A stretch of DNA of 64,000 bases from Candidatus Gastranaerophilales bacterium (lineage in GTDB: Bacteria > Cyanobacteriota > Vampirovibrionia > Gastranaerophilales > Gastranaerophilaceae), in contig CALVDX010000003.1 in assembly GCA_944326425.1 (NCBI GenBank), forward strand, positions 62,001 through 126,000, written 5' to 3'. Of the stretch, positions 17,165 to 27,955 are shown in pieces. Numbering within the stretch: the first letter of the stretch is position 1; every line of letters begins with the position of its first letter. The translations under genes and the position numbers were made by a program. The notes beneath the pieces are model-generated. The model saw nothing but the letters and a program-made list of their open reading frames with translations. It had not been told where the DNA came from and searched no databases.

Positions 17165-20100
17165 TTAAATGCCCTCTTCCTTATACTTGTAACTAACGTC
17201 TTTTATATGATAAAACAAACCTGTTAAAATGTTAAATAATTCATCAAAATTTGAATATACATTTTTTAACAAAAGTATGGATTTTGTATTCTCAATATTT
17301 TTAGGCGCCTGGGTAAATTTTATATTTCTTGATATTTCTGGTTTAAGATTGCTCTTAATTAAATTCCATTCATAATTGGTATACGGAGTATAAATTCTAA
17401 TATATTCGTCAGTTTCACGTACTGCAGAAATGCCGGCGGACGATGCAAGCAAACGGATTCTTATGAGTTTGGTAAGGTTTTCTACTTCTTCAGGAAGTTT
17501 TTTAGAAAATCTGTCTCTCCATTCTGATATAATATAATCAAGTTCTATTTCTGATTTTACATCACTCAAACGTTTATATTCTATCATTTTTTGCTCTGTA
17601 TCCCCGACCCACTCATCAGGAATAAATGCTGTAACGTTAATATCAACAATTGTCTGCGGAGTATTTTTTATTTCTTCACCCTTTAACTCGTTAACAGTAT
17701 CTTCCAAAAGCTGGCAGTATGTATCAAAACCCACATTTACCATGTGTCCGTGCTGTTTGGTTCCTAATATATTTCCAACTCCTCTGATTTCGACATCGCG
17801 CATTGCTATTCTGTAACCGCTGCTAAGAGTTGTAAATTCTTTAATTGCTTTTAAACGTTCTTTTGCATCTCCTGTTAGTTCTTTATTTTGTTTATAGAAA
17901 CAATAGCAATATGCCTGCCGTTCGCTTCTGCCCACTCTTCCTCTAATTTGATAAAGCTGTGCAAGTCCGAGTTTATCGGCATTATGTATAATTATTGTAT
18001 TTGCATTTGGAATATCAATTCCGTTTTCAATAATAGTAGTACATAATAAAATGTCATACTCATGATTAGAAAAATCGACTATAATTTTTTCCAGCTCTTT
18101 TTCATCCATTTGGCCGTGGCCTATTGCTATTCTTGCATTTGGAACAAGTGCCTGTAACTTAACTTTAAAATCCATAATAGTTTCTACGCGATTGTAAAGA
18201 TAAAAAACCTGTCCGTCTCTGTCTATTTCATGCAAAATAGCATTTCTTAAAACCTGTTCATTATATGCACCTACAAACGTTTTTATCGGCAGCCGGTTTG
18301 ATGGCGGGGTATTTATTACAGAAATATCTTTAATTCCTGAAAGCGACATATAAAGTGTCCTCGGTATAGGGGTTGCAGACATTGAAATAATATCAATATT
18401 CTCGCGCATTTCTTTTATTTTTTCCTTATGTCTTACTCCAAATCGATGCTCTTCATCAATAACAAGCAATCCCAGGTCTTTGAAAACAATATCCTTTTGT
18501 AAGAGTCTGTGCGTGCCAATGACAACATCGCACTGGCCTGTTGCCATATTTTTTAATGTTTCATGCTGCTCTTTTTTTGACCTGAAACGGCTTAATAACT
18601 CAACATTAACTCCAAACGGTTTAAATCTTTCCTGCATGGTATTAAAATGCTGAAATGCCAGTAATGTTGTAGGAACAATAACGGCTGTTTGTTTTCCTGA
18701 AGCCGCGGCTTTAAATATAGCACGCATAGCAACTTCGGTTTTTCCAAATCCTACATCACCGCATATCAGCCTGTCCATGGGTGTACTGCTTTCCATATCA
18801 GCCTTTACATCATTTATCGCTTTTAATTGATCCGGAGTTTCCATATATTCAAAACTTTCTTCAAGTTCAATTTGCATTGGAGTATCAGGAAGGAACTCAA
18901 TGCCCTGTTTCATTTTTCTTCTTGCATAAAGCCTTAATAAATCGTACGCAATAGATTCTACTTCTTTTTTGACCCTGGTTTTAGTTGTTTCCCAGTCGCT
19001 TCCGCCCATGCGTGAAAGTTTCGGTTTAATATTGCCGGCCCCGCGGTAGCGCGAGAGCAGGTTTATTTGTTCTGCAGGAATGTGCAGCCTGTCTTTTCCT
19101 GCATATTCAATAGTTAAATAATCTTTTAACTGCCCGTCTATTTCTTGTTTTGAAAGACCGGCATATATACCGATTCCGTGAACGGAGTGAACTATAAAAT
19201 CCCCGACAGAAATGTCGTTTAGGCTTTCAATATACTCCATTTTTGTTTTATATGGGCGCTTTTTATATGTCGTGACATTTTTACCTGATTTATTGAATAA
19301 CTCTCTGTCCGTAATATAAAGCGTATTTAATTCTTCAATCCGGCAGCCCGACGCAGAAGTATTTTCTATTAATTCAAAATTAAAAATCCCAAATTCATTT
19401 AATTCTTCTCTCACCCTGTCCGGATAATCGGTTGCTATTATCAGCTTATAACCCCGATAATTATTAATATATTCTGAAAGTTTTTCAAAATCAGCATCAA
19501 AAAGAGGAACAGACAGTGCACTTAAATCGATTACTTCCAGTTCTATATCATCAAGAAAATTGTTAAGATAAATTTTAGGATTAGCCGCCATTCCGGCTAT
19601 TACATCTTTTGCAGAAAGATGATTTTTACCTTTAATTGTCTGAATTAAACCGCTTTTAATATTTTCTGCAAATTGGTTATCAAAATTCTCATTCAAAGTT
19701 TCAAGTCTTGTAACTACTTCGCTATACTCATCAATTATGTACGTATAGCCTGAGAAATACTCCGTGACCGGTTTTAAATCATTAAAGTAATTTTGATATA
19801 CATTTATCCCCTCAAAAAAGCCTTCTTCACTCACCTCTTCACGCAGAAAATCGGGAAGCCCAGATATATTATCAGGCAGAACAAATTTAAATAACGGGTA
19901 TATAGTGCATTCTTCCGCCTTGCCGGTAGAACGCTGGGTTTCATTATTAAAATATCTTATCTCAACAATCTCGTCGCCCCAGAACTCTATTCTTACAGGA
20001 GAGTCCGTAAACGAATAAATATCAGTAATATCTCCCCTGACGCTAAATTCTCCGACATCAGATACCATTGTTACCCGCTTGTATCCAAGTTTAACCAGTT

Positions 20101-20500
20101 TTTCTGATAATTCTTGCGGAGAAACCTCATCTCCTATTTTGAAATTTAGTGAATATTTTTTATAAAACTCTGGCGCAGGAAAGCTTTCCATAAGCGCACG
20201 CGCCGGAACTATTATAAGCTGCGGAAGTTCTGTTATTATGCTTGTTTGATTAGACAAATCATAAAAATCAGGATACAAAAGTTCATAAGGCGAAATACTC
20301 TGGTATGGAAAAACGGCAGCCTCTTTATTAAAAATCTTTTTTATATCACTCTGATACTTTTGCGCGTTAATTTCAGTAGCAGTAAGCAGTACAACCTTTC
20401 TGCCTTCATCAAGACATTTATTTACAATATATAATCGCAAATAAGACGTTAAACCTGTGAGTATAAAAGATGATTGTTTAAGTTTACTAAGAATACTCAT
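17165..20500 (-). CDS. mfd: transcription-repair coupling factor
   Basis: ATP-driven translocase that removes RNA polymerase stalled at DNA damage and recruits UvrA. The order of domains is standard: UvrB-like region (residues 1-340), RNA polymerase interaction domain (about 425-500, HSVHGIGIYAGL), superfamily 2 motor with Walker A ICGDVGFGKTEVAMRA and DEEH box LVIDEEHRFGV, motif VI RGRVGRSERQAYCY, and the C-terminal UvrA-masking TRCF domain. 1111 residues is the usual size. Start ATG overlaps the stop of the upstream small gene. Confidence 0.96.
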   Translation of the reverse strand: MSILSKLKQSSFILTGLTSYLRLYIVNKCLDEGRKVVLLTATEINAQKYQSDIKKIFNKEAAVFPYQSISPYELLYPDFYDLSNQTSIITELPQLIIVPARALMESFPAPEFYKKYSLNFKIGDEVSPQELSEKLVKLGYKRVTMVSDVGEFSVRGDITDIYSFTDSPVRIEFWGDEIVEIRYFNNETQRSTGKAEECTIYPLFKFVLPDNISGLPDFLREEVSEEGFFEGINVYQNYFNDLKPVTEYFSGYTYIIDEYSEVVTRLETLNENFDNQFAENIKSGLIQTIKGKNHLSAKDVIAGMAANPKIYLNNFLDDIELEVIDLSALSVPLFDADFEKLSEYINNYRGYKLIIATDYPDRVREELNEFGIFNFELIENTSASGCRIEELNTLYITDRELFNKSGKNVTTYKKRPYKTKMEYIESLNDISVGDFIVHSVHGIGIYAGLSKQEIDGQLKDYLTIEYAGKDRLHIPAEQINLLSRYRGAGNIKPKLSRMGGSDWETTKTRVKKEVESIAYDLLRLYARRKMKQGIEFLPDTPMQIELEESFEYMETPDQLKAINDVKADMESSTPMDRLICGDVGFGKTEVAMRAIFKAAASGKQTAVIVPTTLLAFQHFNTMQERFKPFGVNVELLSRFRSKKEQHETLKNMATGQCDVVIGTHRLLQKDIVFKDLGLLVIDEEHRFGVRHKEKIKEMRENIDIISMSATPIPRTLYMSLSGIKDISVINTPPSNRLPIKTFVGAYNEQVLRNAILHEIDRDGQVFYLYNRVETIMDFKVKLQALVPNARIAIGHGQMDEKELEKIIVDFSNHEYDILLCTTIIENGIDIPNANTIIIHNADKLGLAQLYQIRGRVGRSERQAYCYCFYKQNKELTGDAKERLKAIKEFTTLSSGYRIAMRDVEIRGVGNILGTKQHGHMVNVGFDTYCQLLEDTVNELKGEEIKNTPQTIVDINVTAFIPDEWVGDTEQKMIEYKRLSDVKSEIELDYIISEWRDRFSKKLPEEVENLTKLIRIRLLASSAGISAVRETDEYIRIYTPYTNYEWNLIKSNLKPEISRNIKFTQAPKNIENTKSILLLKNVYSNFDELFNILTGLFYHIKDVSYKYKEEGI

Positions 20501-20832
20501 TATTGTTTAGTCGTAGATTCGTATGATATCCCCATCTCTTTTAATGCCTGAATAAACCTTTCAGCACAGGCCGATTGCACTTCAGGCGGAACAACACGAA
20601 GAATTTCAACAGTCTTAGATATAATAGGATCTTTATCATACCATCTGCTGCCATTTACAGGCTTAACCATATCATAAAAACGATCTATTGCATCAACAGA
20701 AACCTTCTGTGCAAGCTTATCAAGAAACAACTTTGCGTGAGAGTGTAATTCTTCAGGATAATTTTTTAATAATTCAATAACTTCTAAAAGTTTCGGGTCA
20801 TGGTCATACCATCTTTTATAAGCGGGAGTCAT
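20500..20832 (-). CDS. small protein with an internal duplication, unknown function
   Basis: A 110-residue soluble protein made of two similar copies of about 35-40 residues: RWYDHDPKLLEVIELLKNY then RWYDKDPIISKTVEILRVV, each followed by a helix (HAKLFLDKL, CAERFIQAL). The repeated RWYD-DP motif is distinctive. GGAGG lies 9 bases before the ATG. It overlaps murA upstream by 17 bases and mfd downstream by 1 base, so it is firmly part of this operon. No known family recognised. Confidence 0.75.
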   Translation of the reverse strand: MTPAYKRWYDHDPKLLEVIELLKNYPEELHSHAKLFLDKLAQKVSVDAIDRFYDMVKPVNGSRWYDKDPIISKTVEILRVVPPEVQSACAERFIQALKEMGISYESTTKQ

Positions 20833-22141
20833 TTTTAATAACCTCCTCTGCAGTAAGAATATGATTGTCTGAATCAGTTACCCTTACAATTTTTGCTCCA
20901 AGAGCTCTCAATTTTTCTTCAAAATGTTCATACCCTCTGTCAATGTGATGCAGATTAGTAACTTCTGAGACACCTTCAGCCATAAGAGCGGCAACAACCA
21001 ATCCGGCTCCGGCTCTTAAGTCGCATGCTTTTAATGTTGTTCCCGTAAGTTTTTTAACACCTTTAACAATTGCATGATTTCTATCCTGATGAATATCAGC
21101 TCCCATTCTTCGCAAATCAGGAACTTGCATAAAACGATTTTCGTAAAGGCTCTCTGTAATAATACCAACTCCCGAGGCTGTTGTTAAAAGTGTCATTGCC
21201 ATTGACTGTAAATCTGTCGGGAAGCCCGGGTAAGGCTGGGTTACAAAATTGATTGAATTCAATCTGTTACGGCAGGAGACCTCAATAGCAGTAGGTTCTA
21301 AAAGCTTAATATGAGCACCCATTTTTATCAGCTTGTCGTTAAAAAATGTTAAATGAGCAGGAAATACATTTCTAATTATCGCTTTTCCCTTAGTTGCAAC
21401 GACAGCGGCCATAAAAGTACCGGCTTCAATTCTATCAGGAATGGTAGTGTATTCTATCGGATGTAAATCGCTCTGTTTAACTCCGTTTATAACAATTTCG
21501 GAGGTACCGGCTCCTGCAACATCAGCTCCCATAGTATTAAGGAAATTAGCTAAATCAACTATTTCAGGCTCCTGTGCTGCATTTTGTATTCTTGTTGCTC
21601 CTTCAGCAGTCGTTGCTGCAAGCATAAGGTTTTCAGTCGCACCAACAGAGGGTATATCAAGATAAATATCTGTTCCAATTAATTTTGATGCCTTAGCATG
21701 GACATATCCGTTTTCTATTTTTATTTTAGCACCCAGAGCTTCTAAACCCTTTATATGAAAATCAACACGACGTTCGCCTATTGCACAGCCGCCGGGAAGA
21801 GCAACAACTGCTTCGCCGCAGCGAGCCATTAGTGCCCCCAATACAATAAAGGATGCCCTCATTTTGCTTACATACTCATATTTTGCAGTTACTGAATTTA
21901 AAGCATCAGCATCAATTATTACAGATTTTTCAGCTTTATCATATACTGTTTTAGCTCCAAGGCCTTCAATTACATCAAGCATTATATTAACATCTGTAAG
22001 TTCCGGAACATTATAAATTTTAGTTTGACCTTTTGCAATGATAGAAGCTGCAAGCAGTTTGAGCACAGCATTTTTTGCTCCGCCTATTAAAACTTCTCCC
22101 TTAAGGGAATACCCACCTTTTATGTTGTATGTTTCTGCCAA
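20816..22141 (-). CDS. murA: UDP-N-acetylglucosamine 1-carboxyvinyltransferase
   Basis: First committed step of peptidoglycan synthesis. The N-terminal GGAKNAVLKLLAAS and the fosfomycin-binding loop LPGGCAIGERRVDFHIKG with the catalytic Cys are clear; about 441 residues. The frame reaches a GTG at 22147, but GGAG ends inside that codon; TTG at 22141 has the GGAG at a 5-base spacing, so I prefer it. A TATAAT box on the minus strand lies about 25 bases upstream. Confidence 0.93.
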   Translation of the reverse strand: MAETYNIKGGYSLKGEVLIGGAKNAVLKLLAASIIAKGQTKIYNVPELTDVNIMLDVIEGLGAKTVYDKAEKSVIIDADALNSVTAKYEYVSKMRASFIVLGALMARCGEAVVALPGGCAIGERRVDFHIKGLEALGAKIKIENGYVHAKASKLIGTDIYLDIPSVGATENLMLAATTAEGATRIQNAAQEPEIVDLANFLNTMGADVAGAGTSEIVINGVKQSDLHPIEYTTIPDRIEAGTFMAAVVATKGKAIIRNVFPAHLTFFNDKLIKMGAHIKLLEPTAIEVSCRNRLNSINFVTQPYPGFPTDLQSMAMTLLTTASGVGIITESLYENRFMQVPDLRRMGADIHQDRNHAIVKGVKKLTGTTLKACDLRAGAGLVVAALMAEGVSEVTNLHHIDRGYEHFEEKLRALGAKIVRVTDSDNHILTAEEVIKNDSRL

Positions 22142-22251
22142 TGTCACTCCAATTCTTACAATAATTATAATACAACTATATTAACAAAATGTAAAGGTTT
22201 GTTACATTTTATAACCTGTTTGGAGGACAACAATTATCCTTAAAACTGAGT

Positions 22252-23436
22252 CTAATGAGGAATTGCAGACTTTATAACTTCAATAACAAAATCAAGAGCT
22301 CCATGCTGGGCTTCAAACACATTTTGGCATGCTTTAGAAGTCTTGTTATAAAAACTTGTATCTGATAATAATGCATCAGCAGTTTGTTCAAACTCTTCCG
22401 GGGTTTTAACAACAAAACCGGCATTAAATGCCGTCAGCAGTTTATATATATCTTTGAAGTTATGTGTATCCGGCCCTGAGATTACAGGCTTATCCCATAT
22501 TGCAGCTTCAAGAGGGTTGTGTCCGCCTGTTTTACAAAAACTTCCGCCAATAAAAGCAATGTATGCAAAACTGTACATTTTTGCCAGCTCACCCAACGTA
22601 TCAAGAAGAATAATATCATACTCTTTGAAAGTTTGATTATTTGAACGTAATCCGTACTTTAAACCTCTTATATCCAGCAATCTTTTTATGTCATCCAGTC
22701 TTGTAAGATGTCTTGATGCATGCAACAGCTTTAAATCCGGATGCTTGGTTTTAAGTTTTTGAAAAATATCAAAAACAATTTCATCTTCTCCTGTATGGGT
22801 GGAGCCTGCAAGAAGTATTCTGCCGCCGCCATTATCTATTGATATATCAACTTCGGGAGGTGTTATATCAAATTTTAAATTTCCCATTACTTTAGTTTTC
22901 TCCGGGTGAGAACCAAGATAAAGAAACTTCACGTTATCATCTTCAGACTGGGTGTACACTCCGGAATAATTACTCAATACACTCTTAAAGAAAAACTTAA
23001 ACGGTTTATAATATTTAAAGGAAGAATCTGATATTCTGCCGTTAATTGTATAAAGTTTGATTTCTCTCCGTTTGCAAACAGATGCAAAATACGGCCAGAT
23101 TTCAGTTTCAGCAATAAAAACAATATCCGGTTTTATTTTATTTAAAAATTTTTCAACTATAACAGGTAAATCAGCAGGGAAATAAGTAATGAAATCTACA
23201 ATTTCTCCTAGTTTTTTATGGGCAATTTCCTGACCCGTAACAGTACCTGATGTTAAAATAATTCTTGCATCAGGAAAAACTTCTCTTGTTTTTCTGAGAA
23301 GTTTTTCCAGTGCAATTACTTCACCTACAGAAACTCCGTGAAACATAATAACAGGACGGGTATCAGCACTCCAGTTCTCCGGCTCCTTAAAGAATCCTAA
23401 TTGTGTTATGTAACGAACTTTTCTGTTAAATTCCAT
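22252..23436 (-). CDS. waaA: 3-deoxy-D-manno-octulosonic acid (Kdo) transferase
   Basis: Adds Kdo from CMP-Kdo to lipid A precursor. The GT30 signature HGVSVGEVIALEKL (catalytic Glu) lies near residue 33, followed by AETEIWPYF, INGRISDSSFKYY and the sugar-nucleotide site GGSFCKTGGHNPLEAA. At 394 residues it lacks most of the N-terminal membrane helix of E. coli KdtA; the start may be further upstream, but ATG 23436 has AGG 8 bases before it. With lpxA at 49252 it argues for a lipopolysaccharide outer membrane. Confidence 0.93.
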   Translation of the reverse strand: MEFNRKVRYITQLGFFKEPENWSADTRPVIMFHGVSVGEVIALEKLLRKTREVFPDARIILTSGTVTGQEIAHKKLGEIVDFITYFPADLPVIVEKFLNKIKPDIVFIAETEIWPYFASVCKRREIKLYTINGRISDSSFKYYKPFKFFFKSVLSNYSGVYTQSEDDNVKFLYLGSHPEKTKVMGNLKFDITPPEVDISIDNGGGRILLAGSTHTGEDEIVFDIFQKLKTKHPDLKLLHASRHLTRLDDIKRLLDIRGLKYGLRSNNQTFKEYDIILLDTLGELAKMYSFAYIAFIGGSFCKTGGHNPLEAAIWDKPVISGPDTHNFKDIYKLLTAFNAGFVVKTPEEFEQTADALLSDTSFYNKTSKACQNVFEAQHGALDFVIEVIKSAIPH

Positions 23437-23440
23437 AAAA

Positions 23441-24835
23441 CTAACCTGCTATATATTTAACAAGCGTTCTTACTCCTGCTCCTGCGCCGCCTTCAATAAA
23501 TTCTTTTTGCGGTTTTTCAAAATACGCAGTCCCGGCAATATCAATGTGTGCCCATTTAACATCTTTTACGAATTTCTTAAGAAATACACCTGCTGTAGAT
23601 GCTCCACCCCAACGTGAACCTGTATTCTTCATATCTGCAATAGAACTTTTCAGGCTGTCGCCGTATTCTTCCCACAGCGGAAGTTCCCAAAATCTTTCGC
23701 CTGCCTGTTTTGCAGTTTCTATTAGAGATTTAACCAGTCCGTCATCGTTGCCCATAATGCCGGAAGCCTGCGTTCCCAATGCAACCATACATGCCCCTGT
23801 AAGGGTTGCAATATCAATGACTTCATCTACGCCTAATTCGCAGGCGTAACAAATTGCATCTGCAAGGGTTAAACGTCCTTCGGCATCCGTATTATCAACT
23901 TCTATGGTTTTTCCGTTTTTAGCAATAAGTATATCTCCCGGTTTATATGCTCCGCCGCTTATCATATTTTCACAGGCTGCAATAATACCATGTACTTCAA
24001 CATTAGGGTTAAGAGCTGTAAGGGCTTTCATCGTAGCAATTACACACGCGGCGCCGGACATGTCATCCTTCATTGTAAGCATTGATGACGGCGGTTTTAA
24101 ATCCATGCCGCCGCTATCGAATGTAATCCCCTTACCAATTATTGCGATTTTCTTAACAGGATTATCACAAGAGTATCTCATGTGTATGAATTTTGGCGGC
24201 TGAACACTTCCTTGTGCAACTGCAAGGTATGCGCCCATCCCTAACTTTTCTATTTCTTCTGTTTCATAAACCCGTACATCTAAATCAAGAGATTCTGCAA
24301 CATCAGCCAAAAACTGCGGAGTTATTATCTGTGCAGATTCATTAATCAGGTTACGTGCCAGGCTCATTGCATCTGCTATTTTTTCTGTCCTTTCAACAAT
24401 AGATTGATTTGCCTGTACAAATACAGTTTCAATTTTATCAGGTTTTTCCGATTTATATTTATCAAAGCTGTAATCAGCAATTTTCACGCCGTAAGTAAAC
24501 TGTTCAGAGTAGTCAAAATTTACCCCCTCAAGAGAAAATGCAACTGTTTTGGCTTTCATTTGCATTGATTTTTTTACAGCTTTTGCCGCAGCTTCACGTA
24601 GTTTATCATGGTTAAAATCTTCACGTTTACCAAAACCTATCAATAATATCTTGCTTGCAGGAACTTTATCATAAGTTTGCAGAAGGTATGTTTCACCAAA
24701 TTTTCCCTCAAACCCGTCTTTCTCTATTGCATAATAGTTCGCAATTTCATTGTTTGTTTTTTCTCCTTCAAACTGGTTTACAACCAAAATATCACAGTAT
24801 ATTTCATTTACATTTTCAACAACTTGTATATTCAT
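23441..24835 (-). CDS. pepA: leucyl aminopeptidase (M17 family)
   Basis: Cytosolic di-zinc aminopeptidase that removes N-terminal residues. The catalytic domain has GKGITFDSGGMDLKP (metal Lys/Asp) and the signature NTDAEGRLTLAD near residue 310, with the N-terminal macro-like domain before residue 150. 464 residues, slightly short but complete. AGAGGAG precedes the ATG and TATAAT (minus strand) lies just upstream. It is 4 bases before waaA, so probably co-transcribed. Confidence 0.95.
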   Translation of the reverse strand: MNIQVVENVNEIYCDILVVNQFEGEKTNNEIANYYAIEKDGFEGKFGETYLLQTYDKVPASKILLIGFGKREDFNHDKLREAAAKAVKKSMQMKAKTVAFSLEGVNFDYSEQFTYGVKIADYSFDKYKSEKPDKIETVFVQANQSIVERTEKIADAMSLARNLINESAQIITPQFLADVAESLDLDVRVYETEEIEKLGMGAYLAVAQGSVQPPKFIHMRYSCDNPVKKIAIIGKGITFDSGGMDLKPPSSMLTMKDDMSGAACVIATMKALTALNPNVEVHGIIAACENMISGGAYKPGDILIAKNGKTIEVDNTDAEGRLTLADAICYACELGVDEVIDIATLTGACMVALGTQASGIMGNDDGLVKSLIETAKQAGERFWELPLWEEYGDSLKSSIADMKNTGSRWGGASTAGVFLKKFVKDVKWAHIDIAGTAYFEKPQKEFIEGGAGAGVRTLVKYIAG

Positions 24836-24890
24836 ATAACTCTCCTCTTTTTATTATAATATTACCACTTTTACAGGATAATGTAAAATT

Positions 24891-25538
24891 TTATACTTTC
24901 ATCCCGCTGCTATGGCTATTGTATAGCGCAGGTTTGTAATGCAATTGTAAAATTTTTGAATCCTTATTGTCAAGTTCTTCTTTTGTAAAAACCTGATTTT
25001 TACCTTCATCAGCGCGCTTAACAATTGTGTTGTGGGAAATTGAAGCTAACTCATTACGGAGCAGCGGGGTAACAATATTGCAGGATAGAACAGTTGCTCC
25101 TATAGTAGAGCCTGTCGTGAAAATATTTTTAAATGCATTATACGTTTTTTTGTATGGTTCAAATGATACAAGCGGTGTTAAATCCTTTTCCATATTAAAG
25201 CTGCTTTTCCCGTAAGAATGTTTAAACGGGGAATTTTCCATATATTTTTTTATTGATTTGGGTAAAATTTTTCCTGTCGTCACAAGCTTTTTAGAAAAAT
25301 TTTTAATCCCTGTAGTTAAACCGTAAAAGCAGCCTATGTTGACTGCAGCATCAAAAGTCTCCTGCGGAATAAGGAACGTTTTCTCTTTTGCAGAAATTTT
25401 ATCGTTAAACAAAATAGCGGTAATTTGAGCAGCAGAAGATAAAGCCCAACCAATTGTCCCTGTATGGACAAGCACTTTTGCCGGGTCTCTTGAATATCTA
25501 TTCCAGATATTTTCCAGATATTTATCAAAACTAGGCAT
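24891..25538 (-). CDS. lineage-specific membrane-associated protein
   Basis: 215 residues beginning MPSFDKYLENIWNRYSRDP. Hydrophobic or Gly/Ala-rich stretches occur at about residues 22-42, 62-80 and 130-155 (FTTGSTIGATVLSCNIVTPLL), consistent with membrane association. ATG 25538 has AAGG five bases upstream; the longer GTG start is less likely. It overlaps the upstream gene by 8 bases, so the pair is translationally coupled. I recall related proteins only in gut Melainabacteria; function unknown. Confidence 0.7.
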   Translation of the reverse strand: MPSFDKYLENIWNRYSRDPAKVLVHTGTIGWALSSAAQITAILFNDKISAKEKTFLIPQETFDAAVNIGCFYGLTTGIKNFSKKLVTTGKILPKSIKKYMENSPFKHSYGKSSFNMEKDLTPLVSFEPYKKTYNAFKNIFTTGSTIGATVLSCNIVTPLLRNELASISHNTIVKRADEGKNQVFTKEELDNKDSKILQLHYKPALYNSHSSGMKV

Positions 25539-26076
25539 CAGCACCTTCTTTCTTTGCTGCTTTGGCTCTTCTCCAAGCGATAAGTTTATTTGTTAAATAT
25601 GCAGTGCCCGGAGCGTCAAGGGCAAAATTACTAAAACACATAACTCCCAAAGCCAGAAGTGTTGAAACAATTATACGATGAGTTTTTAAAAAGAAACTGC
25701 CCTCCTTCAATCCCTGTAATTTTGAACTTGGAATTAACCATTTTGAATACCTTTTATTTCCATCAGGGCGCGTCATTGCAGCAACCAGATTATAACTCGG
25801 CTGACGCACTGCAATACCGGCAAGAGTCCCTACAATAACTTTTGCTTTTGTTCTGTCAGCAGAAATTTCCCTGGTCTCAAGACTAACGTTTTTGTTATGC
25901 AGGTCAATATACGGTTGTGTGGCTAATGCAGTTATACCAGTTATTGCACGATTAGGAGCAGGTCGTGATACCCAATCGGCAATTTTATTCCATCTGTCAG
26001 GATTTCCGTTAGAAACCGACATTTTTGGGATACTGTCAAAAATTTTATTAATACTTATAGACATACAACGACACAC
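25531..26076 (-). CDS. lineage-specific protein with a C-terminal membrane segment
   Basis: About 181 residues. An N-terminal soluble part (SVSNGNPDRWNKIADWVSR, then APNRAITGITALATQPYIDL) is followed by a Gly/Ala stretch (VIVGTLAGIAVRQP) and a strongly hydrophobic segment at about 132-152 (IIVSTLLALGVMCFSNF), with a Lys/Ala-rich tail. GTG 26076 has AAAGGA six bases upstream; ATG 26064 (MSISINKIF) is the alternative start with no ribosome site. Function unknown; coupled to the next gene. Confidence 0.68.
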   Translation of the reverse strand: MCRCMSISINKIFDSIPKMSVSNGNPDRWNKIADWVSRPAPNRAITGITALATQPYIDLHNKNVSLETREISADRTKAKVIVGTLAGIAVRQPSYNLVAAMTRPDGNKRYSKWLIPSSKLQGLKEGSFFLKTHRIIVSTLLALGVMCFSNFALDAPGTAYLTNKLIAWRRAKAAKKEGADA

Positions 26077-26135
26077 TCACTATCCTTTATCATAAAACAT
26101 GTGAAGTTCTATAATTGACTTTTTTTGAGGTAATA

Positions 26136-26151
26136 TTACAAAAAATTTACA
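26136..26151 (-). promoter_or_regulatory. TGTAA direct-repeat motif
   Basis: Sense strand TGTAAATTTTTTGTAA, two half-sites 11 bp apart, squeezed between the lepA stop and the start at 26076. The best -10 (TATAGA at 26113-26108) would put it at about -35 to -50. Confidence 0.45.
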
Positions 26152-26152
26152 A

Positions 26153-27955
26153 TTATTCTTCATTCAGACTCAGAACTGCCATAAAAGCTTCCTGCGGAAC
26201 TTCCACTCTTCCGACAGCCTTCATACGTTTTTTACCTCGCTTTTGTTTTTCAAGCAGTTTTCTTTTTCTTGTGATGTCACCGCCGTAACATTTATCAAGC
26301 ACACTTTTCCGCATTGCTTTGATTGTTGTTCTGGCAATTACACGTCCGCCGATTGCCGCCTGAATAGGAACTTCAAAGAGCTGACGCGGAATAATATCTT
26401 TTAATTTAGCCGTAAGTTTTTGACCAATATAATATGCACTATCTTCGTGACAAATAACAGACAGGGCATCCACTGTTTCACCAGCCAAAAGGACATCAAG
26501 TTTTACAAGTTTTGAGCGCTTATAATCCTCAAACTCATAATCCATGCTCGCATATCCTTTGGAACGTGATTTTAATTGATCATAAAAATCAGTAATGACT
26601 TCACTTAACGGAATATGATAAATTAATTCTGCCCTTACTTTGTCTAAGTAATTCATATTTATGAATATACCGCGCTTAGTTTGCGCCAGATCCATTAATG
26701 TACCGACATAATCATTCGGTGCGATTATAGATACTTTTACATAAGGTTCTTCTATATAGTCTCTGTACTGTGCAGCAGGGAGATTTGCCGGATTATCAAT
26801 TTCAACAACTTCGCCGTTTGTCTTATGAACTCTGTAAACTACAGACGGTGCAGTCGTTACGATTGACAAATTATATTCCCTCTCAAGCCTTTCCTGTGCT
26901 ATTTCCATGTGCAGCATTCCTAAGAAACCGCACCTGAAGCCAAACCCCAGGGCCGAAGAGGTTTCAGGTTCAAAAGTAATACTGCTGTCATTGAGCTTTA
27001 ATTTTTCTAAAGATTCTTTTAATTCATGGTAATCTTCATTGTCTACAGGATATAGTCCGGAGAATACCATTGGCAAAGCTTCTTTATACCCCGGCAGCGG
27101 TTCTGTTGCAGGATTATCCACATGTGTTACAGTATCACCTACAAATCTTGTTAATTCTTTTATAGAAGCAGCAAAATATCCTACATCCCCGCAAACAAGT
27201 TCGTCAACCTGGACTCTGTTCGGGGTTAAATATCCTAACTCTACGACTTCATACTCCTTTTTAGATGCCATAAACCTGATTTTATCCCCGTTACGTAATT
27301 TCCCGTCCATTATTTTAAAGAAACACAAAGTGCCCAAATACTGGTCATACGCACTGTCAAAAATCAAGGCCCGCAACGGCTTCTCTGTTGTATCCTCCGG
27401 CGGAGGTATAAAATCAACAATAGCTTCCAGTACATTTTCAATTCCTAATCCGGTTTTTGCACTCACAGGAATCGCCATTGATGTGTCAATACCTAATATC
27501 TCTTCAATTTCAGCCTTTACCCGTTCAACATCCGCAGACGGCAAATCTATTTTGTTGATAATGGGGATTATTTCAAGATTCTGTTCAATTGCCATATAAA
27601 CATTGGCCAGAGTTTGCGCTTCAACTCCCTGGGTTGCATCAACTATAAGCAGAGCACCCTCACAGGCTGCAAGAGAACGTGATACTTCATAAGAAAAATC
27701 AACGTGCCCCGGAGTGTCTATAAGGTTTAAAATATAATCTTTACCATCCTTTGCCTTATAATTCATTCTTGCTGCGTTTAATTTAATAGTAATCCCTCGT
27801 TCCCGCTCAATATCCATTGTATCAAGCAGCTGCTCCTGCATATCACGCTCTGCAATTGTTCCGGTAGCTTCTAGCAATCTGTCAGCCAGTGTTGACTTTC
27901 CATGATCAATATGTGCGATTATACAAAAATTCCTTACATTATCTCTATATTTCAT
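26153..27955 (-). CDS. lepA: elongation factor 4 (LepA)
   Basis: Ribosome-associated GTPase that acts on stalled or misassembled ribosomes. G1 motif [14 protein letters not shown] near residue 15, G3 DTPGHVDF, G4 NKID; the C-terminal LepA-specific domain has [20 protein letters not shown] near residue 560. 600 residues, full length. It has no ribosome site, and TATAAT lies 6 bases before the ATG. Confidence 0.97.
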   Translation of the reverse strand: MKYRDNVRNFCIIAHIDHGKSTLADRLLEATGTIAERDMQEQLLDTMDIERERGITIKLNAARMNYKAKDGKDYILNLIDTPGHVDFSYEVSRSLAACEGALLIVDATQGVEAQTLANVYMAIEQNLEIIPIINKIDLPSADVERVKAEIEEILGIDTSMAIPVSAKTGLGIENVLEAIVDFIPPPEDTTEKPLRALIFDSAYDQYLGTLCFFKIMDGKLRNGDKIRFMASKKEYEVVELGYLTPNRVQVDELVCGDVGYFAASIKELTRFVGDTVTHVDNPATEPLPGYKEALPMVFSGLYPVDNEDYHELKESLEKLKLNDSSITFEPETSSALGFGFRCGFLGMLHMEIAQERLEREYNLSIVTTAPSVVYRVHKTNGEVVEIDNPANLPAAQYRDYIEEPYVKVSIIAPNDYVGTLMDLAQTKRGIFINMNYLDKVRAELIYHIPLSEVITDFYDQLKSRSKGYASMDYEFEDYKRSKLVKLDVLLAGETVDALSVICHEDSAYYIGQKLTAKLKDIIPRQLFEVPIQAAIGGRVIARTTIKAMRKSVLDKCYGGDITRKRKLLEKQKRGKKRMKAVGRVEVPQEAFMAVLSLNEE

